Part shown: positions 9,814-19,700 of the stretch, one piece after another | How positions within the stretch are numbered: the stretch's first letter is position 1 | How the letters are laid out: the number at the start of each line of letters is the position of its first letter | NCBI GenBank assembly: GCA_018457135.1 | Contig: JAGGDU010000149.1 | Coordinates: 87,937 to 119,972, forward strand | Length of the DNA stretch: 32,036 nt | Source of the DNA: Trichodesmium erythraeum GBRTRLIN201 | Lineage (GTDB): Bacteria; Cyanobacteriota; Cyanobacteriia; Cyanobacteriales; Microcoleaceae | Direction of reading: 5' to 3' | Translations under genes and position numbers: made by a program | The notes under the pieces: model-generated | Told to the model about the DNA's origin: nothing | What the model saw: only the letters and a program-made list of their open reading frames with translations | Databases searched by the model: none

Positions 9814-9874
9814 GTAGGGAGGTTGTATGCAACCTCCTTACCTACTTCCTCCCCCTGGGAGAGCTTAGGGGGAG
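9814..9874. repeat. Two adjacent stem-loops downstream of the aldehyde dehydrogenase gene
   Basis: The first stem pairs 9814-9825 with 9830-9841 (12 bp, one mismatch, 4-base loop). The second pairs 9849-9856 with 9867-9874 (8 bp perfect, 10-base loop). They start 47 bases past the stop codon of the minus-strand aldehyde dehydrogenase gene. They could protect or end its mRNA, but neither is followed by a T-run, so they may equally be a dispersed palindromic repeat. Confidence 0.7.
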
Positions 9875-9920
9875 ATACCCTACTCTGATACTTTTTGAAC
9901 AAACCCTAATAGATCACCAA

Positions 9921-11393
9921 CTACATCTTCATAGTCACAGTCTTAATCTCCGTATACTGCTGTAAACCATACTCACCTAGCTCCCGACCAAGACCAGACT
10001 GTTTAAAACCACCAAAGGGCGCAGCAGCATCAAACACATCATAACAATTTACCCAAACAGTACCTGCCCGCAGCCTATGAGCCAAAGTATGAGCTTTAGT
10101 CACATCTTGTGTCCATACTCCTGCAGCCAAGCCATACATACTGTTGTTAGCTCGTTCTACCAATTCATCAATATCCTTAAACTTAATAATGCTCATCACC
10201 GGACCAAAAATTTCTTCTTGAGCAATTTTCATATTATCTTGCACATCAGCAAATACAGTTGGTGCAATAAAATAACCGCGATCGCCAACCCTTGAACCAC
10301 CACATAACATCTGGGCACCATCCTGCTGACCAGACTCAATATAACTCATTACTTTATTAAACTGTTCTTCATCAACTTGAGGTCCTTGTTCCACACGTTC
10401 AGTAAATGGGTCGCCTACCATCCGAAGTTTTGCTCGTTCTACACTCTTGTTAACAAATTCATCATAACATTTCTCTTCCACAAACAGACGAGAACCCGCA
10501 CAGCAACACTGACCTTGATTAAAGAATAAAGCAAAATGGGAGCCCTCAATAGCAGCATCCATATCCGCATCCGCAAACACTATATTTGGACTCTTGCCAC
10601 CTAGTTCTAAAGTCACCCGCTTTAAGTTACTTTTGGCAGCAGCTTCCATAATTAAACGACCTACTTCTGTCGAACCAGTAAAAGCAACTTTATCAATATC
10701 CTTATGGTGGGAAATGGCAGCACCAGCAGTTGGGCCATAACCAGACAAAATATTGACCACACCAGGAGGAAAACCAGCTTCTATTACCAGCTCACCCACC
10801 CGCAAAGCTGACAATGGTGTTTGTTCAGCAGTTTTCATAACTAATGTATTACCCATTGCTAATGCTGGAGCGAGTTTCCATGCTTGCATTAATAGAGGAA
10901 AATTCCAAGGAATGATTTGACCGACAACCCCCACTGGTTCGTGGCGGGTATAGCAAAAGTAGGGGCCACTAATAGGGATAGTTTTACCTTGAACTTTGTC
11001 AGCCCATCCTGCATAATAGCGATAACAAGCGATCGCTAAAGGTAGATCTGTATTGAGAGAGTCTTTGAATGGCTTACCATTATCCAAGGTTTCCAGTCTC
11101 GCCAACTCTTCTATATTTTTTTCTATCAAATCTGCCAATTTGTATAGAAGTTCCCCTCGTTTGGCAGCAGAGATTTTTGGCCATTCGCCACTGGTAAATG
11201 CTTTGCGGGCTGCTATTACAGCTTTATCTACATCAGGTGCATCTGCTTCTGCAACGTTACAAATAACTTCTCCTGTTGCAGGGTTAATAGTTTCAAACCT
11301 TTTGCCAGAGGCACTTTCTACCCACTCGTTATTAATTAAGAGTTTAGTGGGACCAATTTTCACTTTTTGTTCTGGTTTTGTAGCAGTTACCAT
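9921..11393 (-). CDS. NAD(P)+-dependent aldehyde dehydrogenase, ALDH1/ALDH2 class
   Basis: The protein oxidises aldehydes to carboxylic acids with NAD(P)+. At 490 residues it has the usual full length. Its catalytic residues are all visible: Asn164 (IPWNFP), Lys187 (VMKTAE), Glu263 ([10 protein letters not shown]), and the nucleophile Cys297 in [12 protein letters not shown]. The triple-Cys motif and the C-terminal stretch [19 protein letters not shown] are very like animal ALDH1/ALDH2 proteins, a class widespread in cyanobacteria. Physiological substrate unknown: candidates include acetaldehyde, retinal or apocarotenals, and lipid-derived aldehydes. The ATG at 11393 is the only sensible start. 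It stands alone between two inverted IS relics (8832-9465 and 11615-12434). Confidence 0.96.
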   Translation of the reverse strand: MVTATKPEQKVKIGPTKLLINNEWVESASGKRFETINPATGEVICNVAEADAPDVDKAVIAARKAFTSGEWPKISAAKRGELLYKLADLIEKNIEELARLETLDNGKPFKDSLNTDLPLAIACYRYYAGWADKVQGKTIPISGPYFCYTRHEPVGVVGQIIPWNFPLLMQAWKLAPALAMGNTLVMKTAEQTPLSALRVGELVIEAGFPPGVVNILSGYGPTAGAAISHHKDIDKVAFTGSTEVGRLIMEAAAKSNLKRVTLELGGKSPNIVFADADMDAAIEGSHFALFFNQGQCCCAGSRLFVEEKCYDEFVNKSVERAKLRMVGDPFTERVEQGPQVDEEQFNKVMSYIESGQQDGAQMLCGGSRVGDRGYFIAPTVFADVQDNMKIAQEEIFGPVMSIIKFKDIDELVERANNSMYGLAAGVWTQDVTKAHTLAHRLRAGTVWVNCYDVFDAAAPFGGFKQSGLGRELGEYGLQQYTEIKTVTMKM

Positions 11394-11614
11394 ATATTTT
11401 TTCTAAAATTTGTGATAAATATTACTCTAACCCATTTACATTTTATATAGTTTTAAATCCTAAAAACTTTAAATATTTTTAAGAATTTTGAGTACATACA
11501 GCAATTACTCTTTCTTGCTTTTTCTCAATTTGAACCTATGCAATAACTTGTGTCTAACATTCAAAACTTCTAATACTATATCTAGATAAAACTTCATAAA
11601 TTTAAGTGATGAAC

Positions 11615-12434
11615 CTAAGTACAGGACAAAAATTTTAAAACCCTATGAAAATCAGATATTTTACTAGGTATATTGAAGAAAATATTATGCCAAAAACCTA
11701 GACTATAGCGAAAAAAAACTTTGAGCCTTACAGCCATATTTTTTGATGAATAGAAGACGATGTTCATCTAGCCAAACACCTACTCAGTGTACCCAAAAAA
11801 ATGCTAAAATTAATAAAAATATCATTTGAGTTAAACGTTCTGCTTCAGTTATGTGAGTAGACTCAAGGTAAAAACCTCTAATTTTAAGGCAACCAAACAA
11901 CATTTCAATCTGCCAGCAACGATCATAATAGTGAAATTCACTTCGTTTAGTAGTTTAGGAATTTCCTTTTTTCGGCAAAATCTCCCAAATTATGGGAATT
12001 GCCAAACCGTGATCAGCAATTCCTAACATGAGAATATTGTATCTATGTTTTCCAAGCTGCCATTAAGTTCAGTAATTACTCAAAACCCATTTTTGTGAGC
12101 AGTTCATAATGGCAATTACAGTCTAGAGAAATTCTCTGGTATCTATGTCAAAGTGAGGGAAAATCTTTGTAAGGGTTTGTAATGAAAACTTACTTAGGCA
12201 TTAGATGAGAATGCAGTTGCTATTTGTACCTGGTTAATACTTTTAACTTGAAATATAGCCTAGATAAATAAAAGGAAAAATTTGATTCTAGCTCCGTGGT
12301 AATAAAAGTGTTTTTTTAAAAGTTTTTTGTAGTCAACCAATCTCCCAAATATTCAGGTTTCATAGACATTATAGTTTAAGTCATATAAAACATTTTTATA
12401 TTCTTAAATTCCAGCTTTTTGTTCTGTACTTAAG
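11615..12434 (-). mobile_element. Decayed IS4-like insertion sequence, copy B (near full length)
   Basis: The ends CTAAGTACAGGACAAAAA (11615-11632) and, inverted, TTTTTGTTCTGTACTTAAG (12416-12434) are terminal inverted repeats. Read on the minus strand, the element encodes pieces of an IS4-type DDE transposase: ILMLGIADHGLAIPIIW, then CWQIEMLFGCLKIRGFYLES with the catalytic Glu of the YREK-like region, then TEAERLTQMIFLLILAFFW and RLLFIKKYG. Stops and frameshifts break it throughout. It is the same element as 8832-9465, inserted in the opposite direction, and retains about 190 bases that copy A has lost. Confidence 0.85.
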
Positions 12435-12650
12435 TTGCTCTATTACTGTATTTTAAAAGATTTTTCAAACAAGTTATTAATAGAATTTATTGTGGTTCTT
12501 TAGCAGTAGTATTACACCGATATCCAAATATTTCCCTAAAAATATTCCAGTCAACTTAACTAAAAAAAAACTAATTTTTAGATAATCTAAATTGAATTTT
12601 ACTTAAGGCAATAAATATTTCTATATGAAGTTAGGCTATTGTTTCTCAAA

Positions 12651-13283
12651 CTATCGGAATTGAGGACCGCAAACCCAACAAACAAGTGCCCATCTTTTTC
12701 CTTTAATAATTGGTGTAACTTCATGGAGAACAAAAGAAGGAAATAAGATCATTGTTCCTCTAGCTTTTGGCAAATTTTCAGCTTCTCTTCGAGTGTATAA
12801 CTTCAGTTCTGAACCTTCATAATCTTGGGGGTCAGAAAGTTGAATTGAGATAGAAATTTTGCGATAATAATAAGCTTCTCCAACGTCTATATGCTTATTG
12901 TAGTGATCTTGAATACTTTCCTGATTTTTACTAGCTTCATAACATAAAAGTTGCATACTATCCATGATACCATAAATATCATAATTCCACCACTTATTGT
13001 TAGCATATTTAACACTGTTTATTAACTTTTCCCAAAGCCATCTTGTTGACTCTGAATAACTCAGACCCCACACATTTACTTGGCGAATTTCAGGCTTTAT
13101 TTTTCCATCTACAATTCCCTTTGATAACTTCATTTCTTTTGATAAAGAAATCACCCTTTCACATTCTTGTGCTGTAAAAGCTCCCCAATTTTCACCTGGT
13201 TGACAAAAATGCTCTTTTTGACTAGCGTCATAATAAGCATATTTAATTTGACGATATTTTTGTTGAGGATAAATCCAAACCAT
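12651..13283 (-). CDS. 2-oxoglutarate/Fe(II)-dependent oxygenase (PKHD/PiuC-like), paralogue 1
   Basis: The C-terminal half carries the 2OG-Fe(II) signature. The metal triad is His131-x-Asp133 (KHID) and His187 (FVLHEVTP), and Arg197 (GKRWAL) binds 2-oxoglutarate. The order RKISISIQLSDPQDYEGSEL, then RGTMILFPSFVLHEV, is that of the prolyl-4-hydroxylase-like PKHD group, cytosolic enzymes that hydroxylate protein or small-molecule substrates. The N-terminal ~100 residues (start MVWIYPQQKY, motif ENWGAFTAQEC) are specific to this subgroup. The substrate is unknown. It lies 113 bp downstream of an equal-length paralogue on the same strand and may be co-transcribed with it. There is no signal peptide. 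Confidence 0.9.
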   Translation of the reverse strand: MVWIYPQQKYRQIKYAYYDASQKEHFCQPGENWGAFTAQECERVISLSKEMKLSKGIVDGKIKPEIRQVNVWGLSYSESTRWLWEKLINSVKYANNKWWNYDIYGIMDSMQLLCYEASKNQESIQDHYNKHIDVGEAYYYRKISISIQLSDPQDYEGSELKLYTRREAENLPKARGTMILFPSFVLHEVTPIIKGKRWALVCWVCGPQFR

Positions 13284-13396
13284 ATTGTCTTAATTTCACT
13301 TTTTAAAACGATTTATACACTTTTGGCGTAGGCAATACAATCAGCAGTTTTTCTCACCTAATCCCCATAATCTATTCCCTACTTAAATTGTAGAAA

Positions 13397-14029
13397 TCAT
13401 CTAAATTGAGGTCCTCCTACCCAACCAATAAGTGCCCATCTTTTACCGGAAATAATAGGTGTTACTTCATGCAAGATGAATGAAGGGAACATAATCATTG
13501 ATCCTCTACTTCTAGGTAATATTTTCTGATTTTTTTGTACATATAAATTTAGTTCTGCGCCCTCATAACTATTAGGTTCTGATAATTCCACAGAAAAAGA
13601 AATTTTCCGAAAAGACAAAGGATACTCATTATCTATATGTAGATCGCAATTATCTTGAATCTTCTCAGAAGTATTTGTGCTGTCATAACAAATGAGTTGT
13701 ATAGACTCTAAAATCCCTACAATATCATAGTTCCAGCAATGGTTATTTCCAGATATAACATTATTAATTAATCGTTGCCAAACCCAATTTGTTTCTTGAG
13801 TTTGATATATTTCCCAAGCACTAACCTGACGATAGCTAGGGTTAGTAACTTCAGCGATATAATTTTGAGATGTTGCTACATTTTGTGAAAGTGAAATAAT
13901 CCAGTCACATTCATCTGCCGTAAATACTCCCCAATTTTCACCTCTTTGACAAAAATGACTAGGCTCACTAGCATCATAACAGGTGAATACAGTTTGATTA
14001 TATTTTTTTTCAGGATACATCCAAAACAT
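13397..14029 (-). CDS. 2-oxoglutarate/Fe(II)-dependent oxygenase (PKHD/PiuC-like), paralogue 2
   Basis: This is the upstream member of the tandem pair. It is 210 residues long and aligns with the downstream copy without a single gap; by my hand count about 109 positions (52 %) are identical. Metal ligands His131, Asp133 (LHID) and His187 (FILHEVTP) and the 2OG-binding Arg197 fall at exactly the same positions. The most divergent parts are residues 51-60, 71-80 and 134-140, the last of these just after the HxD motif, where substrate loops lie in this fold. This suggests a duplication followed by a change in substrate. The start MFWMYPEKKY at 14029 matches the paralogue's start. No partner gene indicates the substrate. 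Confidence 0.9.
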   Translation of the reverse strand: MFWMYPEKKYNQTVFTCYDASEPSHFCQRGENWGVFTADECDWIISLSQNVATSQNYIAEVTNPSYRQVSAWEIYQTQETNWVWQRLINNVISGNNHCWNYDIVGILESIQLICYDSTNTSEKIQDNCDLHIDNEYPLSFRKISFSVELSEPNSYEGAELNLYVQKNQKILPRSRGSMIMFPSFILHEVTPIISGKRWALIGWVGGPQFR

Positions 14030-14343
14030 TTTTTATGAGTTGTCTATTATCCAATCAATAATTACAGTTTTTGACATTCTCACGACCCTACTCTACAAGA
14101 TAGTAAATAATTTTATAACATCAAAAAGTCAACAAGTGGGAAGACAAAATAGAGGAAAAAAGTTAAAAATAGAGCAGTCGCTAGGGTAGTGAGGGTCTTC
14201 TCAAACTCTCAAATTTATTCCGTACTGCGAATGTAAAGGCAAAAAGCAAATATCCCCTACTGACTTTCCCTTCTAGAGGTAAGGGTCTGGTTGACTTACA
14301 ACTTCCGCTGTAATACATATCCCGCCTCTCATTTTCGTACTCG
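14030..14343. other. Intergenic gap upstream of the oxygenase pair
   Basis: The 314-bp stretch between the molybdopterin protein stop and the oxygenase start should hold the promoter of the oxygenase pair, but I see no clear -35/-10 or operator. A minus-strand open frame at 14181-14399 overlaps the end of the next gene and looks random. Confidence 0.4.
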
Positions 14344-14940
14344 TTAAATAGATCCATAACGTTCTTCTGACCAAGGCTCACCACGTTTGTGATAACCATT
14401 ACGTTCCCAGAAACCTAATTCTTCATTGTCTAGAAATTCTAGTCCATTAATCCATTTTGCACTTTTCCAAGCATAGAGATGAGGAACTACTAATCGTACA
14501 GGACCACCATGATTATAAGGTAATGGTTCATCAAATAGAGTGTGAGCAAAGAAATTTTCTTCTCGAAGGAAATCAGACAAAGAAATATTAGTAGTGTAAC
14601 CTCCATAGCAATGTTCCATAATATGGATAGCTTTGGGGTCTAACTCTACATGAGCCATCAAATCTATAACTTTTACCCCTGTCCACTGAACATCAAGTTT
14701 TGACCAACGAGTCACACAATGAAAATCTGCTTTAAAGTGATTTTGTGGCATTGCCATTAAATCTAACCAATTAAAAGTAATTGGTTTAGCCAAACCCCAT
14801 ACTTTTAACTGCCATTTGTCCTGACTAATATTAGGAGTCTCACCATAAGTTAGTACGGGGAAACCTTTAGCCAAGTGCTGACCAGGAGGAACGCGATCGC
14901 TTAATTCTGCTTCTGGTTTTCGGAAAAATTTACCTAACAT
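14344..14940 (-). CDS. Sulfite oxidase-like molybdopterin-binding oxidoreductase
   Basis: This 198-residue protein is essentially a single oxidoreductase molybdopterin-binding domain (sulfite oxidase fold). The likely molybdenum ligand is Cys75 in FHCVTRWS, and cofactor-contact segments follow: HCYGGYTTNISL (110-121) and NHGGPVRLVVPHLYAWKSAK (143-162). It lacks the Tat signal peptide, heme domain and dimerisation domain of sulfite oxidases and MsrP, so it is probably a cytosolic reductase or oxidase of unknown substrate, like the YuiH-type short proteins. The start MLGKFFRKPE at 14940 is the natural one. No molybdenum cofactor gene is nearby. Confidence 0.9.
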   Translation of the reverse strand: MLGKFFRKPEAELSDRVPPGQHLAKGFPVLTYGETPNISQDKWQLKVWGLAKPITFNWLDLMAMPQNHFKADFHCVTRWSKLDVQWTGVKVIDLMAHVELDPKAIHIMEHCYGGYTTNISLSDFLREENFFAHTLFDEPLPYNHGGPVRLVVPHLYAWKSAKWINGLEFLDNEELGFWERNGYHKRGEPWSEERYGSI

Positions 14941-16370
14941 GGTTAACTATTTTCGGTTACTTGCTTAATTATTTCTATAATTGACTTAGTTCACTGATAA
15001 ATAAGCTTTATAAGCTTTGTCATTATACTTCTCCCAAAATTAATATCAAACGAGGCAAAACAAAGCAAAAACTCAGTGATCCCAAATACATATTAACTAT
15101 ACTATATTATCAATTTAACTAATTCCAAGAAACTACTATAAATAGAATGAATCTTACCTATATAATTCCCTTAAGTCTTTTTTTCTAGCTACTTTTATCA
15201 GTTTCAATGCTGAGATCAAAACCTTGGATAGCATTCCTAGGATATTGACACCTTGTATAGAGTTCATTAGATCAACTTGGTTTTTTAACATAATTTCTTG
15301 GTTATTTCAGGTTGGATATTCACTACTGTTACTTTCTACCGGTGAAACTTACTCACCAAATAAGCGACTATTCTCATACTCACCAGGTAATATAGTGTGG
15401 ACTTCTCCCTTCTCAGTCCTGGTATTCCGTAGGACTTAGGCGTACCTTCAATACAGGATACCCAACTGCCCTATTTTTTTCTATTTCTAGCTACATTTTG
15501 ACCACAACAAATCACAATTTTCCAGGGCAAGAATAAACTTTCTGTGATCATCATTTAGGGACTGTTTCTCAAAAAATTAACCCATCTTGACTGATACCAT
15601 TTGGATTTACATTTATCATGTTATGTCCAATATTTCTAGAGGTTTAGACTTTTCTAATATAAAGCTTCTGACTGCCTCATAAGTGCATAAATACCTTTAA
15701 GGCAAAATTTCTGTATTCAAGAATCATAAAAACTGGTAGAAGTCCCAGGGATAACCTTACCCTAAAGCTTTGACAGTTAAAATACTCAGCAGTTGACTCC
15801 CACCTGGATCATAGATTTATTTGCTCAATCTTGTTTTTGCTAATTTTTTAACATTTAAGTTTTCGTAGACAATAATTTTAGACTTTTGAGCATAACCTAT
15901 TAGCAGGAGAGAAACTGAAAATCCTTTCTTTTTTCCTCTGCTATTTTTTGATTCTGTTTAGAAACTGCCATCAGAGCCTTCAACCTGCTTTTACTTCCTG
16001 ATTAATTTTTATTATAAAAACATAAACTTTTACTATTGAGGTAAAAAGCATTCATTATCAATTAATGGCACCAAAAAGTCTCATGAACTTATCCTCTATT
16101 CATCTCACATCAAATTGAAAATTATCGTGTGATAAAAAATCTAATCCATAAAAAGCAACTTTGTCCAAATCCTTCTAATACTTCTGCCTCCTACCTCTAG
16201 TATAATTACCTTATCTTTTTAATGAGCCTCCATTATCAAACAGATTTAGTATTGAGATAATAGTTAAGGGTCAAAACATTCCTAGAGAATGTCCCTATCA
16301 ATCAAGTATATTTAAACTTTAATGCCCTAAATGTCAAATCTACACCAGTGGATCAAAAAAATAGCAACTT
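14941..16370. other. 1.4-kb gap with decayed mobile DNA
   Basis: No intact gene is seen. The stretch contains a probable TnpB relic (given separately) and otherwise AT-rich DNA full of stops. A 71-codon plus-strand frame at 15224-15439 has no family resemblance. Confidence 0.5.
15582..15880 (-). pseudogene. Relic of a TnpB/OrfB (IS200/IS605-type) gene
   Basis: On the minus strand, about 15880-15817 reads IIVYENLNVKKLAKTRLSK, followed by a broken stretch SQLLSILTVKALG. About 15617-15582 reads INVNPNGISQDG. These match, in order, two neighbouring elements of OrfB/TnpB proteins: the I(V/I)xE(D/N)LNV...LAK segment and the VNPxxTSQxCSxCG element that opens the zinc finger. The cysteines are gone, the intervening DNA is too long, and many stops are present. 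The match is by eye and short, so this is a moderate-confidence call. Confidence 0.5.
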
Positions 16371-17798
16371 TTACCAATTTTGTAAATTTTGAGATTTATC
16401 CTTAATTGACAACACATCTTCTCCTAACTGAATAGTCACATCCGATCTTAAAGAACCCGTACTTTCTACAAAAACTTCTCCAAAACCAAGAGACCTTTGA
16501 ACTGCTTGTGCGGCCTGAAGATCTCCTTTCTGAGCAATAATTCGAGTTACTTCTAAAGATTTACTCCAGGGTTTAGCAACTTTAACATGCCAATAACCAG
16601 TCTCTTTGAGAGACATAACTAATTCATCAACAGCTTCCAAATTATCAGTACTACCTTGAACTGCTACCGTAATATAGTTATAATCTAAATTTTCTACTTC
16701 CCAAGCCTGATAACCAAAATCAAAGTGTTTAGACATCATATTATCTAAAGTTGTCAAATCAGGCAACCAGTAACTAGACTTATATTTCTTAGGATCGCTA
16801 AACTCACCGGGCACCATCAACATCTGCACATTAGGTCGTTTAATCTTAGCAGCAAAATTCATTAAAGCGACTAATTCCTCTACACTCAAATTTGTATCAA
16901 TGTGAGACTGAATTACTGAAAGAATTTTTGGCAGTCGGGATAGAGTTTTCATATTGACCGACTGTTCCATAAAAGCTCGCATCAAAAGTTGCTGCCGTTG
17001 TACCCGCCCAATATCCCCTAAATTATCATAGCGAAATCTGAGAAATTGTAGAACTTGGTTCCCATTTAGATGTTGTTCACCTGCTTTAAGATTAATATAA
17101 AGGTGTTGACTATCATCCTGATATTTCATGTCTAATGGTACATGAACTTTCAGACCCCCAAGAGCATCTATCAACTTTTCCACACCTTGTACATTGACCC
17201 GAATGTAGCGGTCTATTCCTATTCCACCTAAAAGTTCACTAACAGCTTTTGCACTTTTTGCCGGTCCTCCATAATAGTTAGCAGCATTAATCTTAGTTAA
17301 ACCTCGATCTTCTACATAAGTTCGAGTATCTCTGGGAATAGAAAGTAAGGTTAACTTCTGATTTTTAGGGTCAAATCTAACCATAAGTATTGTATCAGAT
17401 AGTCCTTTAAAAGAATTAACCAAAGCATGGTAACCTAAATCATCATCCTGAGGATATTCTTTTAAATCTGATGTTAATACCTTAATTCCCAACAACAATA
17501 TATTGACAGGCCGAGTTAACTCTGGCAACCTCATATTGCTTTTGGCCAAGTTTTTTTGAGAAAATACTGCTGCATCTTCTGGAGATAACCTTTGTTGCAT
17601 TAGTGGAGTGCTAGAAAAAGCTACTGCCAATAGAGCGCCTGCCGTAGCAGAAGTTATTGCCACTCCGACTACACCTAAAGCTAACCCAAACCAATGTCTC
17701 TTTCTAAATTGGGTAGGTTGTTTCTGGTGTTTTTCTGTTGTTAAATCTTTATTAGGGGTTGAATTTAAAATTTTATTAGTGGGCACTGTTTTCCTCAC
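16371..17798 (-). CDS. LytR-CpsA-Psr (LCP) family protein with C-terminal LytR_C domain
   Basis: LCP proteins sit in the plasma membrane and transfer polymer from a polyprenyl-phosphate carrier to peptidoglycan. The 475-residue protein has a basic N-terminus, one transmembrane helix (about 36-60), then the LCP domain (about 97-285). The domain shows Asp135 (DTILMVRFDP), Arg156 and Asp157 (SIPRDTRTYV) and the arginine cluster RFRYDNLGDIGRVQRQQ (254-270) that holds the pyrophosphate. A LytR_C-type beta domain follows (about 372-465, starting VAVQGSTDN). The start is a GTG at 17798 with an in-frame TAG two codons upstream; a later GTG at 17783 is the alternative. In cyanobacteria the ligated polymer is unknown. 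The next gene upstream on the same strand is 99 bp away. Confidence 0.94.
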   Translation of the reverse strand: MRKTVPTNKILNSTPNKDLTTEKHQKQPTQFRKRHWFGLALGVVGVAITSATAGALLAVAFSSTPLMQQRLSPEDAAVFSQKNLAKSNMRLPELTRPVNILLLGIKVLTSDLKEYPQDDDLGYHALVNSFKGLSDTILMVRFDPKNQKLTLLSIPRDTRTYVEDRGLTKINAANYYGGPAKSAKAVSELLGGIGIDRYIRVNVQGVEKLIDALGGLKVHVPLDMKYQDDSQHLYINLKAGEQHLNGNQVLQFLRFRYDNLGDIGRVQRQQLLMRAFMEQSVNMKTLSRLPKILSVIQSHIDTNLSVEELVALMNFAAKIKRPNVQMLMVPGEFSDPKKYKSSYWLPDLTTLDNMMSKHFDFGYQAWEVENLDYNYITVAVQGSTDNLEAVDELVMSLKETGYWHVKVAKPWSKSLEVTRIIAQKGDLQAAQAVQRSLGFGEVFVESTGSLRSDVTIQLGEDVLSIKDKSQNLQNW

Positions 17799-17897
17799 AC
17801 ACTAAGTATTAAAATAAAAAGTTTTTTTGTTAGACAAATTTCGCTAAAAATTTAAATAAATTTAAATTTGCAAAATGTTAAATAGAATCTTCAACAA

Positions 17898-18272
17898 TCA
17901 TAAATGTTTACCGACAACTTTTTCTGCTATCCGGTTAATTCCTGGTAGCCACAAGGGTTGTCTTTTCCATATCCGAACCATTAGTCCAAAACTAATTATA
18001 AAATAGCTAGTAGTTAGTAGACTATTTATTAATAATAAGGTAATTATCCCAGATTCCCCTATTTCGACTCCTAATTGCAAGCAAATATTTCCTAATAACC
18101 AAATCAAGGTTAAAGTCACAATTAATCTGCTTACTGCTCTATGTTGTATGCTAGCCTTTTGACGAAACAAAATCCATATTGCAGGAAAAAAACCTAATAT
18201 TGGAGTTACTAACAAAAATAATTCTTGGCGGTTAATGTAAGGATTTTCAAATTGCGCAGTATTTTTCATCAT
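17898..18272 (-). CDS. Small integral membrane protein, function unknown
   Basis: The product is a 124-residue protein with three predicted membrane helices (about 17-36, 48-66, 76-101) and a basic C-terminal tail. I do not recognise the family. It starts at 18272 with Met-Met-Lys; the second Met is an equally good start. It lies 99 bp upstream of the LCP gene on the same strand and could share its transcript, which would put it in an envelope context, but that is inference only. Confidence 0.75.
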   Translation of the reverse strand: MMKNTAQFENPYINRQELFLLVTPILGFFPAIWILFRQKASIQHRAVSRLIVTLTLIWLLGNICLQLGVEIGESGIITLLLINSLLTTSYFIISFGLMVRIWKRQPLWLPGINRIAEKVVGKHL

Positions 18273-18957
18273 TAGTTATTTGGGTTATCAGTAGAAGTAA
18301 AATTTTTGCTAGTATTTACATAATTAAATTTTGTAAGATTATACTTAAGCTAATATATGTTGAGATTGGGAATCATAAAAATAACAGGAAAAAAAGTTTA
18401 AGTTATTAGGCGTCTTTTTTTAAATTAATACCTATATTGTTTCTATGCCCAACAGCTTATTATCTATCAGCAGGTAAACAAAAGAAATTACACATTGAGC
18501 CAAGCTAAAATCTTTAATATATAAACATTGTACTTTGTCAATAATTGCTGTCTAGGTACTGACCATATTAATAACTCAAATCTTACTGCTATCTCATCTA
18601 TCTTTACCTAAGATAAGGAAATAACGTTTCTCCAACTAATCACATTTTAATTTTTATATAACGTTTTTCAAGTTCTTGAGGTACAGTTGTTTTCTGATTT
18701 TCTAATTCCACTGAACCTGAATTACTACTCAGTAGGGACTTTATATGCCAAGTCTCTACTATCAAACCATTAAACTAAACTAGAACTTCTCCATATATCT
18801 GTTCTGATCATAAATAATTAAATTAGTAATGACTTAGGTCAGATGAACCCAGGACTAACCTATCAAGTAGGAGTGTATAACTTAATATGCATGTGTAAGT
18901 CCTATTAATGTTAAAATTTTCGGTAATTACTTAATAAGTAGGAGATAGTTTACTATT
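18273..18957. other. Intergenic region between the divergent membrane protein and rpe genes
   Basis: The 685 bp must hold both divergent promoters, but none is clear. The stretch 18471-18520 resembles 24438-24485 (about 40 of 48 bases by eye, including the shared core AGGTAAACAA), a possible dispersed repeat. AGGAG at 18940-18944, 13 bases before the rpe ATG, is a plausible ribosome-binding site. Confidence 0.45.
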
Positions 18958-19668
18958 ATGACCACTACCGAGAAGAAACCTATTGTTATTTCCCCATCTA
19001 TATTATCAGCAGATTTTAGTCGCCTTGGAGATGAAGTCCGAGCTGTAGATCAAGCTGGTGCTGACTGGATTCATATTGATGTAATGGATGGCCGTTTTGT
19101 ACCTAATATTACTATTGGCCCATTAATTGTCAAAGCACTTCGTCCTGTCACTAAGAAACCTCTTGATGTCCACTTAATGATTGTGGAACCAGAGAAGTAT
19201 GTTGAAGATTTCGCAAAGGCAGGCGCTGATATTATATCTGTTCATGCTGAACATAATGCTTCACCTCATTTGCACCGAACTCTAGGCCAAATTAAGGAGT
19301 TGGGTAAGCAAGCAGGTGTAGTTCTTAATCCTTCTACACCTCTAGAATTAATTGAATATGTTTTAGATTTATGTGACTTAGTGTTGATAATGAGTGTCAA
19401 CCCTGGCTTTGGAGGTCAAAGTTTTATTCCTACAGTTATATCTAAAATCCGGAAGCTACGTGAAATGTGTGATGCCAGGGGACTTAATCCTTGGATAGAA
19501 GTTGATGGTGGTCTCAAAACTGATAATACTTGGCAAGTATTAGAAGCTGGTGCTAATGCTATTGTTGCAGGTTCTGCTGTGTTTAAGGCTAATGATTATG
19601 CAGAGGCAATTAATGGTATTCGTAATAGTAAACGTCCCGTTCCTCAACCTCAGTTAGCTACTGTTTAA
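18958..19668 (+). CDS. rpe: Ribulose-phosphate 3-epimerase
   Basis: The enzyme interconverts ribulose 5-phosphate and xylulose 5-phosphate in the Calvin cycle and the pentose phosphate pathway, so it is central in a cyanobacterium. The 236-residue TIM barrel shows SPSILSADF at the start, the metal and acid/base residues His39 and Asp41 (IHIDVMDG), His72 (DVHLMI), Asp183 (EVDGGL), and the phosphate loops [10 protein letters not shown] (145-154) and [11 protein letters not shown]. The start at 18958 has an AGGAG 13 bases upstream. It is a single-gene unit ended by a strong hairpin at 19701-19746. Confidence 0.98.
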   Translation: MTTTEKKPIVISPSILSADFSRLGDEVRAVDQAGADWIHIDVMDGRFVPNITIGPLIVKALRPVTKKPLDVHLMIVEPEKYVEDFAKAGADIISVHAEHNASPHLHRTLGQIKELGKQAGVVLNPSTPLELIEYVLDLCDLVLIMSVNPGFGGQSFIPTVISKIRKLREMCDARGLNPWIEVDGGLKTDNTWQVLEAGANAIVAGSAVFKANDYAEAINGIRNSKRPVPQPQLATV

Positions 19669-19700
19669 TAACAAAAAATACTGTTTAATAAAAAGTTATT

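Noticed and set aside
10077-11406. Plus-strand open frames inside the aldehyde dehydrogenase gene
   Set aside because: They are shadows of the minus-strand gene; their codon use and residues are not protein-like.
14181-14399. 72-codon minus-strand frame
   Set aside because: It overlaps the 3' end of the molybdopterin protein gene and has no family features or ribosome-binding site.
15224-15439. 71-codon plus-strand frame with hydrophobic stretches
   Set aside because: It has no recognisable family, lies in decayed mobile DNA, and runs antisense to the TnpB-like relic region.
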